Shown here one piece after another: positions 54,804-64,000 of a stretch of DNA of 64,000 nt. Each line of letters begins with the position of its first letter. Position 1 is the first letter of the stretch. Source of the DNA: Onchocerca lupi (Eukaryota; Nematoda; Chromadorea; Rhabditida; Onchocercidae); assembly GCA_028564675.1 (NCBI GenBank), contig JAOVVO010000028.1, positions 62,001 to 126,000 on the forward strand, written 5' to 3'. Below the pieces are notes generated by a model. The model was given only the letters and a program-made list of their open reading frames with translations, was not told where the DNA came from and did not search any database. Made by a program: the position numbers and the translations under genes.

Positions 54804-55630
54804 ATGAGAGTGATGTTGGTGATAACAATAACTTTATAAATGAGAGAAAGGAATAAATAGCACAGTGATAGAATGAAGGAGAGTTGTTGTTTGGGAATTG
54901 TTAATTCAGTAATTTAGAAGGGCAATGGGCAATCGTCTCTTTGTCACTTTGATCTTTTCGTCTTCCTCGACCCATCCGATCGTTACGCCTATTCTTTTCC
55001 TTCCCCATCCACGTCTATTTTACCGTACTCCACACATTCTTATAGCTTTACTCTCTCCGTACCTTCATTTTAAATCTTCACTTGATTGGTCCATTTATCG
55101 GCAATAGCTCCACCTCCCGAAGCTTCATTATTGCATCTATCTTGAATGAAGAAGAAATGAATGGGAGGAGAAGGAGGTGATAAAGGGAATAATAAGCTTT
55201 AATATTATCTGTTCAATGAATTGCTAATGTCTCATCTCAATACTGTCTGTTTGGTGGGGTCAGTCAAGTTAATTAAGTTGCATTTTGATGGATTTACAGA
55301 GCAGCTTGCTAGTCAGTCTGCTCTTCATCCGTTACCTGTACCCCAATTGCTATTCTTCCTTCCTTCATCACACTCATGCTATCCATCCGATGCTATTGCA
55401 ATCGGAATGATTCTTTTTTTGAATCGTTTCTGAAAGAATGCTTGTCCCTCAGCATGGCTCTTCACTGCTCACTGCAACAATTATCAAAATAAACTGCCAT
55501 GAAGGAGAAAGTAATTGGATGATGCCTTCGACATCGCCCATCCATCCGCAGAGAGTTCTTACACGAACTAATTTAAAGCAATTTTGCAAAGCAATTAATT
55601 TAGCTGCCTTGAAAGATCTGTCTGTCCGCA

Positions 55631-55652
55631 TATCACATCACATCACATCAAC
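55631..55652. repeat. Pentanucleotide CATCA microsatellite
   Basis: ATCAC/CATCA units in four tandem copies, read directly from the sequence. Confidence 0.75.
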
Positions 55653-56487
55653 TCTTTGAATACACAAAAATCGCTTCGTTTCGTTGCTCTTCGGCTTAAT
55701 GAAGCTTCTTCATTCACTCTCCATTTATCTCTATAATTGGCATAATTATTTGCTTTAAATACATTATGGCAATTATCGAATAAAATTGCTCGGATTGTGT
55801 GCATAAATTAATGCGATTAGAGAGATTATTTGTTACAATTAGGAAAAATAAATACCTCAAATAGATGTTCAGGTAAAATGGAAATTAAAAATCATTTGTT
55901 TTTCTGAAATTTTTCGTTTTTTTTTAATGCTTATTACGGTGTTTCTTTTTGAGAAGTAAGACAGAATATTCATCATTATCTTTTACACCCTCTCTCTCTC
56001 TTTATTTCTATTGTGACCTTTGATTATTTTGATTTTATGATAACTTATTGATATCTTTTCTAGCTTCAATATAGCAAAATTTAAGGAAAAACTGAAGAGA
56101 GGAATAAAATATCAAGAAAAACAACTTCAGAAAATTGGACACAAAAAATGGACAGACAGGTTCACCTTCTGTAGTAAATTTCGCAAATTAATTAATGTTT
56201 GTGAATTCACAAACTAAAAATGAAAAATTTCGTAATTGAAGATTTCGTGAAAAATTTTTATGGATTCTTATCCTCTTTGTCATAAGTTTTCACTGCTTTA
56301 CGGAAATTATCTTAGACTATTAACGTGAAAAGCGTTACTGTCTGAGTAGAGAAATTCAAATTTTGACATTCTTATTTCAATTGATTAATTTTTATTATTG
56401 TTGGTTTTTTATCATTTATCTAAGAAAAGAAATCAAAGGAAGAGGAAATGAGCAACAAAGAGATGATGTTGAAAGTCATTTGTATTC

Positions 56488-56645
56488 TTACTTGATCATC
56501 ATTATCATCACCATTATCAATTACTGCCTATCCTCATTATTATCCCAATTCCGTCTTCATCATCGTATTGCAGTATTATCACCATCGATAGATCATTATT
56601 TTATCATTATAAATCGCTGCTGCACCATTATCATATCGTTGGTAT
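56488..56645. repeat. Degenerate ATC/ATT trinucleotide-rich stretch
   Basis: Repeated ATCATT, ATCACC and ATTATC words over ~160 bases make a loose trinucleotide repeat; the open frame through it codes Ile/Ile/His-rich sequence and is probably not real. Confidence 0.6.
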
Positions 56646-58667
56646 GATCACCCATCGTCAGCATTTTGATTGTTATCACTACCACCGACATGATTGTCAA
56701 ATGTTGATGTTATTGGATTTTATCAAATAATTTCATCAGTTTTGTTGCCGAAACATGTAACTACTTCATTCGACAACATTTTTTAACTGCATAACTAACA
56801 ACATATGCAACTGAGTTGGAAGACCATAATTTTGCAATTTGTAAAAAATATTTCGAAATTTTGTTTACAAACTGAATTTTCTGCAATATAACGAGGGATT
56901 CAAGAAGAAGAACATAAGAACCAAAGTAAACTATAATGGATTTAGAAGGGAAGGAATCAAAATTCAATATTTATATGAAATATTAGCGAAAAGCATTAAT
57001 TTCCGTAAAAAGTTGAGGATTGTAAAGATCAAGCATGCAAATCAAAAAGAAACATCAACATTTAGTAACAAGAGTACTCTAACTGCTAGTTAGAACTTGG
57101 CGAACCTACAATGGAACAAAGTTAAGTTTAAATCTATCTTCACGTTTATAACAGTGAATGAACCGCTTTTTAGCTAAATAATTGTCGCTTACAAAAAACT
57201 TATTGTTTCTGTAAATTTCGATTCAACGTGAAAGAAATATGATACTGTCTTAGTAAATAAAGATTAACTTTCAAATCAGCTTTAAGGAAATTATTTAGAA
57301 TTGAGGATTAATTCATTCTGCTAAACATTTGATTATCTTGAATTTGTAAATGTTCGCACTCAGCAAATTTAAATTTTTAAAAGCACTTCCAAAATAAATC
57401 GTCTTAGCTAAACTGAATTAGAAATCCTAACTTTCAAACCAATTCATCAAGGAACTTTCTGTCCATCAATCGGCGAAACATGATTTTTGTGGCATCTTGT
57501 CAATTACCATTTATGATTACTCTGCGATTGATTGAATGAGAAATTGAAACAGTGAAATTAATTCGAAGACTAGATTAAATGACTTGTCTACTATTTAAAA
57601 TAATAATGCTAAATGAATGAGTCGTGCAATTGGAGAAGGTCACATAGTGCTGACAAAATATATGTTGCAAATGAAAGACAGGCTCAGGTGAAAGGTAGCA
57701 AAGGTAGCATTGGGATTAGCGATGAAATTAGGGATGCAACTTAAAAGCATAAATTATGCAAATTTCTGGGAAAAAGATGACTTCCCATTTCACATACTTT
57801 TTTTTTTCAGGCAACTTTTTTTGAGCAAATCGTGAAATGGATAATATTTTGGCCGTATTCTAATATACTACATGAAATAATAAGAAATGTTGCTTAGAAT
57901 TGTTGAGGAATAGTTAGATCGCATCAATTCAAAGAATAAGAAGTGATCAGTAATTGTTATTCGGTGGAAACCGGAAAGCACTGACGGCAGTTGCAAAGCT
58001 GGGAAACTACAAAGTAAAGACATGAGAACTGCGAACAAACAAGTCAAGACTTGATAGATTACCCATAGCGGTAATCTCTATTAAAATTGATAAGGAAACT
58101 TACCAGGCCGGACATAAAGAAGAGAACGAGGTAGAAGGCAGGAGAGATAGGAACAGGAGAGAAGCGAAAAAGGAGTAATAATGAGTAGTACAATATCTTA
58201 AAATTCATGCTGATATTATGATAGCAGTCTGCAGAGTAACTTCTGTACCAATTTCTCTACTGATGATAATTGCTTCTCAACACATCCATTTTTCACAGTT
58301 TTCTATTTCATTATTTATTTTCGTAATTTGGGAAGCTTAGATATCCGCATTATCCGTCTATTTCATTAGCACCGAACGGCATAATCTTACCAGAATATTT
58401 GCAGGGCAACCTAACTTATAAACATATCTATATTACTTCAGTATTAATCTATTACAAGTCAGTAGTGAATGTTTTAATATCATACAATCAATTTGTCTAT
58501 TTCCAACATTTAAAACCTTCTACTGACGCAAACATCAAAAATCATATAAAACATGCAACAAAAAATTTTATTAAAAGCAAAAAGTATAATATAAACAACA
58601 TAACCGGAATAGAACAATATTATAAAACAATCTAATGAAATAAAAGAACATTTCCAAACTCGTTTCC

Positions 58668-58673
58668 TTTATT
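58668..58673 (-). terminator. Polyadenylation signal of the NIFK gene
   Basis: AATAAA on the minus strand only 8 bases after the TGA stop at 58681; more A/T-rich signals follow (near 58640), so which is used is uncertain. Confidence 0.35.
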
Positions 58674-58680
58674 CCATTTT

Positions 58681-61210
58681 TCATCGCTTTTTTTGACTTC
58701 TTACCATATCAGCCATAATCTTTTTCGTAACATTAGTTTTCTTCAATTTTTTGGATAACTTGCTTTGCACTTGATTTTCTACATCGTCTGATTTTATTTC
58801 TTCAGCTTTTATTGAACTTGTTTCACTTATCGATGGCACAACTTGCTGAAAAGAATGTAGATGAAAAAAAAAAAAAAAAAAAATCCATTTCACTAAACGA
58901 ATCTCCTAATCCTCTTCGTCTCCCTAATCTATTTTTCTTTTCTTCGTTCGAAGCAATATTCATTTCAGTTAGAAAATTGAAGCAAGATGTTTCATTTGTG
59001 ATGAAATTGTTTAAAATTTTAAAAGAATATTAATGCTAAAAGATTTTTTAATTGCAAAGCACACAGTAATTTGCTTGTTTGGCATTAGCCTCAAGTAACT
59101 GTCATCTTGAATCGAACATAGCAAATCTCACATTTATTTTTTTAGAGAATTTCATTCATAAAATAAGATAGTCCATGATAAATCAAGGCTATCCGTGCAA
59201 GCCAAAATTTACACAAAAATTCAAAGAAAATACTTTTGCTTCTGAGAGTCCAGCAATTGGTGGCAATCGATAACCGAGTTCAGCAAATTTATTTTCTTTG
59301 ATCTTTATGTTTTTTAACAGTCGTTTCTGAAAGGTAAGAAATTACAACTATTACTCTTGACTACATTTAATTTTATAATGGAATTATAATTTTTAGTTTA
59401 TGCTTCTATTTATAAAGATATTCCAAATTCTAAAAAGGAAGTATACTTTAGCCGCTTCTTCACACCATCCACTCTGCATCTTATTCAATTTTTTCGCATG
59501 ACGTTTCCTAGCAGCATTTTTTAAAGGTGGTGAAATTATTCGTGGTCCTTTACGTAAACAAGCCGGAAAATCTTTGTTTTTCATTACTTTGCCTGGAATG
59601 AAACCTTTAAATTCTCGATAATTTATCATTTTTGAAAGTAAACCAAAAGGACACATAGCAATTGATTTTTCATTATTCTAGCTCTAAGAATACGAATGAT
59701 ACAAGAGCATCAACATAGACAAATGAATAGAAATGAGTGATTCTTTTATCCTGAAAAGCCTATTTTTGTTTCCTTTCCTCGATCATTAGTGGAAAATTGT
59801 TTCGTAAGAGTTAGAAATTAACCCACATTCCAGTCGTTTTTCGAACATTAAATAACCGTCCATAGCTTCAGCTGCTAACTGTGCTACATCATTATCTGTG
59901 AAAAGTACAAAAGCCCATCCTTTATGATTTCCAGTCTGAAAACAAAATAATGGATAGAAATGTCCCATGTAAAACCTAGACAAATAAATTCAAAAATACG
60001 ATCTGCCTCAAAATAATTTTATAGCACACTTTAATGAGAAGTAATAGTGCTAAAGTATCAAAATTCATGATTTATTTCAAGTGAGCTAGAGATAATGAAA
60101 GCAGAAAATTCGATTAGTGAGACTAATATTTAAATTAGAGATCTATTTTCAAATATGAATTTTAAAATGCTTTTAATACTACTTTTGATGAAAAACCATA
60201 AAGATAAGCCATCTCAAAATTATGCTGACGGTATCAAAAAGTATTTATATGCAAATTTATCAATTGTTTTATCAATTATGGTAGATCAAAAAAGTTTATC
60301 ATCTATCTAGCAAAAAACTGTATTTTACTCGTTAAAAAGAATACCTTTAAAATAAACATACCATAAGCAGTTACAAAATTATTTTTGAAAGTATATATGA
60401 AGTTCTCAATTATCACCACAGCATTTTCTATGTTTATAATCTAATTTTTACGTTAGAATTACTTAATGATTTATTTGTACAATCGCTAAGTAGCATATGA
60501 CCGAAAAGATCAGATACGGATAATTTCAATTATTTACTAGAAATATAATGATGAGCTTACTGAGTTAAATAACCAAAAAAGTGAAGAATGAGGCTTTTCT
60601 GAAAAAAGAGCAAGAAAATCGTTTTTTCATTTAAATATTTCAAATATTCTTAAAACATTCTTTTTTCTTTTTCCTTTCAAATATTCTTTTTCCTTTTAAA
60701 TATTTCAAATATTCTTAACTGCATTTTACTCTTATTCTGCTTAACACAGTTTACTTGGTATACGTCCCCTTTACTTGCAAATGATTTAAAATTAGTTAAC
60801 AAATCTTTTTCAAAACCAATGGGAATCAAAAGAACTCTCCCTTTCTCTTCAGATCTATGATCTCTGATTTTCAAGAATAATAAAAGCATGTTCAACTTGG
60901 CTGTAAGAGTTTTGATCTCACCTCAAAAAGTAAACAAAATTAAAAAGTACACGAATATGTCAAGGATTTATGAAGCATATCAATAAATAAATTGAAGTTT
61001 CTAAATTATACAGAATGAACAAGCCTTTTTGTTCCTTGGAACTCGCACTCGTCGTACAGTACCAAATTGCAAGAAATACTTTAGCAATTCCTTTTCGAAG
61101 AATCCAAAGGGAATATGCCTGATCATTATCGCCTTTGAATTGCCTTCAGGATCAATTCCCAACTCATTAGACGGTATATTTGGTTTCGAATCCCTAATTT
61201 TTTTATTCAT
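58681..61210 (-). CDS. NIFK: NIFK-type nucleolar RRM protein (MKI67 FHA-interacting homologue)
   Basis: Nucleolar RNA-binding protein of pre-60S ribosome assembly. Exons: 61210-61025, 59935-59827, 59592-59447, 59326-59234, 58845-58681; 699 bases, 232 aa, phases consistent. One RRM spans ~26-100: RNP2 AIMIRHIPFGF, then FLQFGTVRRVRVPRNKK, joined to TGNHKGWAFVLF (RNP1), and MDGYLMFEKRLECKV, which matches the NIFK signature around LMFE-LEC. Residues 100-232 are Lys/Arg-rich (KNAARKRHAKKLNK; KLSKKLKK), as expected for a nucleolar protein. The first intron begins GC (AAAAAG|GCTTGT); the exon boundary is fixed by the KK|TG join conserved in the family, and no GT alternative exists in reach. A CTTTTTTTCCAG acceptor at about 61225 lies 14 bases before the ATG, suggesting trans-splicing. 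The vertebrate FHA-binding tail is not recognisable. Confidence 0.9.
60656..60718. repeat. Short TTTCAAATATTCTT repeats
   Basis: The word TTCAAATATTCTT occurs three times between about 60638 and 60720, separated by pyrimidine-rich sequence, in the NIFK first intron. Confidence 0.55.
60732..60862 (-). pseudogene. Decayed duplicate of the NIFK RRM exon
   Basis: Inside NIFK intron 1, an open frame reads GRVLLIPIGFEKDLLTNF followed by GDVYQVNCVKQNK. This parallels AIMIRHIPFGFFEKELLKYF and GTVRRVRVPRNKK in the first exon, and both are preceded by KIRD. It has a plausible acceptor (AAAATCAG at 60864-60863) and donor (AGA|GTAAAA at about 60731), but the phases do not fit between exons 1 and 2. It is most likely a tandem exon duplication that lost its frame; an alternative 5' exon is less likely. 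Confidence 0.45.
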
Positions 61211-61225
61211 TCTCCTTAAAACCTG

Positions 61226-63596
61226 GAAAAAAAAGAAAAATTTCTTCCTTAGAACTCTGAAAAAAGAAAAAAAAATCACAATGGATTACTCGAACCGGCA
61301 ACAAAGGTTACTGTCTATCCTTTTTTTAAGATTACTACTTCTTGCAGCTCATGCACTGATAATAGGTTGAATGAAGTTCTCAGCAACATACTGCTACCTG
61401 CCTATTTATTTCTAAAAAATCTGAATTATCCAACATGGACCTAATGCACATATGGAACTTCATATTATTTGTGAACGCAATATACATGCCACCATAGATA
61501 CATACTTAACTTCAATAAACTGATTTCAAAAAAAAATTCCTTGATATTTTGGCAAAAATAACCCTGTTCTCCCTTAAGAATAATTAAAATTCACCCCAAA
61601 ATTAATATACATGAATATCAATTCCTCAAAATCAAAATTGACGTACATTAGACGTACATTAGAATCAACATAAAAATTGGTTCCCCAAAACAAATTTTAT
61701 TTAAAACAAAAGACATATGGAAAATGAAAAAATATCACAGAAAAGCACAGGTAATACCGGCACTAAACGATCAAAAAAATGAAAAAACAAATAAATAAAA
61801 CAGTATAATAAAACCGCGCTTTCAATGTTATAACATAAATTGCACAAAACTGTGCGAGTAATAAAGTAAGAATCTCGCATCTTCCAATAAATCCTATACA
61901 GTTAATACCGGTGTCGCTCCTCACCTTTTTCAGCATCTTATTAATTTCTCCTATCAACAAAATAATAAAATCTATATACATCCTAATGCTTCAAGAACGA
62001 TTTTATGGTTTTATTACAGCGCTGTATGCCAAAATAACTTTTCCATAATGATCGAAATAAATTGGTTCAAATATTCTTTATGCAAAGCGTCTGGACCTTG
62101 CAAAATAATCCACCTTTTCTAATATTTAGAGAACGGAACGAATTGACTGTTTCCAGCAGAAAATTCTCCAAAATTAAAAAGCAGCACGGAATATTGCCAT
62201 TTACTAATTACAACAGTAAATTAAATGCCAATGAACATAATAACTACATTATAAAGATAAACACCAGTTAAATATACGAAGATGGAAAAAACATTACAAT
62301 AAATCTATGAAAAAACGAAAAAATTTTATAAGATAATTTATGGCTGACTAGAAAAAATCTGAATCCATTCGTTAAGCCAACAATTCTAATACAAAAAGAC
62401 CTTAACAAATGACCGTGAATAGCCTAAAGATTTAAGTGACCACATTCTTTTCAATATTATCCTTTGGTATGAGAACAATATTTCTAACATGCTATACGTT
62501 CAAGTATCAACTACAGTCACATTGTTCATTTTTATGAGTCTGAAATTCAATCAATGAGCGAAATAATGTAATGAAAATATCCAGTCTTCCTCAGGCACAC
62601 AAAATTTTTACTTTCAATATTTTGACAATACTGGTGAATTTTAGACTTAAAGTAGTCGTAATACAAACACAATTTAAGATGAAATTTCTTGGGAAAATAA
62701 GTTCATTTCTGCATGCGGCAAAAAAGCTTGAGGATACTGTAACTGAATAACAAAAATGAAAAGACTGGAAGGAGTTTACTGAACTGAGGAAAGAAAACGA
62801 AATGTTAGGGAGAAGGCAAGATAACACCAATATATGGCCAGTCGATCAATGTAATAATATTTGTTAACTGCTCAATAACAGTGACTAAATAAATTTATTA
62901 AAAATTCAAAAAAATTATTTTTTTCCTAGGGAGATTTACCATTAGATACCGACTAGATGCTTTTACGTTGACAGATAAAAGTAAGCATTATATATAGAAA
63001 GAAAAAAAACGAAATTACTTTCATTAATATACATTGTTTACTATCGTTAGTGAATTCACAGAAAAAATTATTTTCGGTAGAAGAAATTTCAACTTTTTCT
63101 ACATTTTTGTTTCGAAGATAAACTTGAATTTTGAAATCAAGTGCAAAGGAATTGCAATAAATATTTCACAAATTTTGTGAAAAATGTAAGCAATCAGGAA
63201 TTTAACATATAAGAGAATAACAAAAAGTAACAAAAGAAACTTTGAGAGGAAGAAATGGGAACGAAAATTCTTAAAATCTCGTAAAATAAATGCATATCGA
63301 TCTTTTGAATGATGTTTCGTAAAATATGGTAAAGGAGAAATGGGGGTGTTTTTTTTTTTTTTAATTTTTCAAAAATAGACATACGTTTTTTCTTCCGTTC
63401 CTTTTTATTTTTCAAAATTTTTTTGAGAATTATTGGAACAAGACAATATGAATAGAGTAAAAAAATATTCATTAAAAAAGGAACTGAAGAACAATATTTG
63501 GAATTGCATAGAAGATCGCAGCAGTTGGTTATAGTAAAAAAACCAAGCTAGTGTGTGGAGAAATACAGATAAATTTTCAGAACCAAACAAACTGCA
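61226..63596. other. Intergenic region / 3' UTR of the right-edge gene
   Basis: About 2.4 kb, very AT-rich, with no supported exon. Part should be the 3' UTR of the minus-strand gene ending at 63597. A run of 13 T lies at about 63350-63362. Nothing else recognised. Confidence 0.55.
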
Positions 63597-63783
63597 TCAA
63601 ATTTTTGATGTTTTGTGAAATAGATTTCTTAGTTTGGACTTTCTATTGCTACTGATTGTTGAAATATCAGTTGAGTTTTTCGCCTTAATCACCATAAATC
63701 CATTTGCTTTAGTATTCGATGAAGATGATTTGAGTACTACATTTGACTCATTTTCTTTCAATAACTTCAGATCTTGCTTGAAC
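63597..63783 (-). CDS. Last exon of an unidentified gene entering from the right
   Basis: After a TTCATTCCAG acceptor (63785-63784) the frame reads 62 codons to TGA at 63599-63597, starting FKQDLKLLKENESNVVL and ending SKLRNLFHKTSKI. It is Lys/Ser/Asn-rich with a short heptad-like start, and matches no domain I know. It enters in phase 2, so the upstream exon lies beyond 64000. Composition and the clean acceptor support a real terminal exon, but a 62-codon tail alone cannot identify the protein. Confidence 0.55.
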
Positions 63784-63785
63784 CT

Positions 63786-64000
63786 GGAATGAACATACCA
63801 TTAACAAATATCCAGAGAAAGCTGTATATCTCCTTTCATTTATTTGAAAATTAGAGCAGCAAATTCAATCTAATCCATTAAATGAAAAACTGGATATCGT
63901 CAAACAAATTAAACAAACTCTAATGATTAACTACATATCATGTTTTGCCACAAAGCTATTATTTCAATAAATTAATTCTTTTTGCATTACTTGATTCAAA
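63786..64000 (-). other. Intron of the right-edge gene
   Basis: No exon is readable between the acceptor at 63785 and the window end; the sequence is AT-rich like other introns here. Confidence 0.4.

Larger units (their letters stand above)
53531..58667. other. Large intergenic region upstream of Engrailed
   Basis: About 5.1 kb between the Engrailed start and the NIFK 3' end. I see no supported exon, although several plus-strand open frames occur (54464-54688, 54925-55107, 55221-55433, 55438-55659, 56363-56647). They are rich in pyrimidine-derived Ser/Leu/Phe/Pro or Ile/His and lack splice partners. It holds several short simple repeats. A gene-poor block beside a patterning gene fits a regulatory domain, but no element can be named. 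Confidence 0.6.

Noticed and set aside
54464..56647. Several plus-strand open frames upstream of Engrailed
   Set aside because: Low-complexity pyrimidine or ATC-repeat translation, no consistent splice structure, no family match.
1..64000. tRNA, rRNA, spliced-leader RNA genes, CRISPR arrays, viral or bacterial insertions
   Set aside because: No cloverleaf-like TTCGAAT box pair, no SL sequence, no regularly spaced repeats and no polymerase, capsid, transposase or integrase reading frame was seen by eye on either strand; a dedicated tRNA or repeat scan was not possible here.

Overview
This window is AT-rich nuclear DNA of a nematode. The genes have many short exons separated by AT-rich introns of about 100-400 bases, usually GT...TTTTCAG. 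Most coding starts lie close downstream of a TTTCAG-like acceptor, as expected for spliced-leader trans-splicing. The proteins resemble C. elegans or general animal families (UNC-68, SLX4/HIM-18, CEH-16). Intron sizes and composition suggest a filarial or other spirurid (clade III) worm, but that is inference. No bacterial, viral or CRISPR-like system is visible.

Layout, left to right. (1) 518-7264, minus: the first ~650 codons of a ryanodine receptor (unc-68), continuing off the left edge. (2) 10716-16601, minus: a complete SLX4/HIM-18 nuclease scaffold, 14 exons, 899 aa, with two UBZ4 fingers, a SUMO-interacting motif, BTB and SAP-like/CCD domains. (3) 17873-20677, minus: an unrecognised cysteine-rich gene. 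(4) 21897-34640, minus: a large RhoGEF (DH, PH-like and WD40-like propeller, ARHGEF10/ARHGEF17 type), about 30 exons, ~1250 aa. (5) 38767-44796, minus: an LRR-Ig-transmembrane receptor, 767 aa, with a repeated coiled-coil cytoplasmic tail. (6) 45879-47061, plus: mitochondrial ribosomal protein S18A, head-to-head with (5). (7) 48134-53530, minus: an Engrailed homeobox gene (ceh-16), 186 aa, with a 3.7 kb intron inside the homeobox. (8) 58681-61210, minus: the nucleolar RNA-binding protein NIFK, 232 aa. (9) 63597-63783, minus: the last exon of a gene entering from the right.

Exon joins were chosen by splice consensus, reading phase and family similarity. For the SLX4, LRR-Ig, S18A, Engrailed and NIFK genes the exon lengths add up to one uninterrupted frame. 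The RhoGEF does so only if a putative 14-base microexon and a CG acceptor are accepted.

The genes are functionally unrelated (muscle calcium release, recombination, Rho signalling, membrane receptor, mitochondrial translation, patterning, ribosome biogenesis), and no operon-like close spacing is seen. The most interesting points are three GC-AG introns, an apparent non-AG acceptor in the RhoGEF, tandem splice sites in Engrailed and the RhoGEF, a decayed duplicate of the NIFK RRM exon, a ~212 bp hairpin element, the repeated receptor tail and the unrecognised Cys-rich gene.
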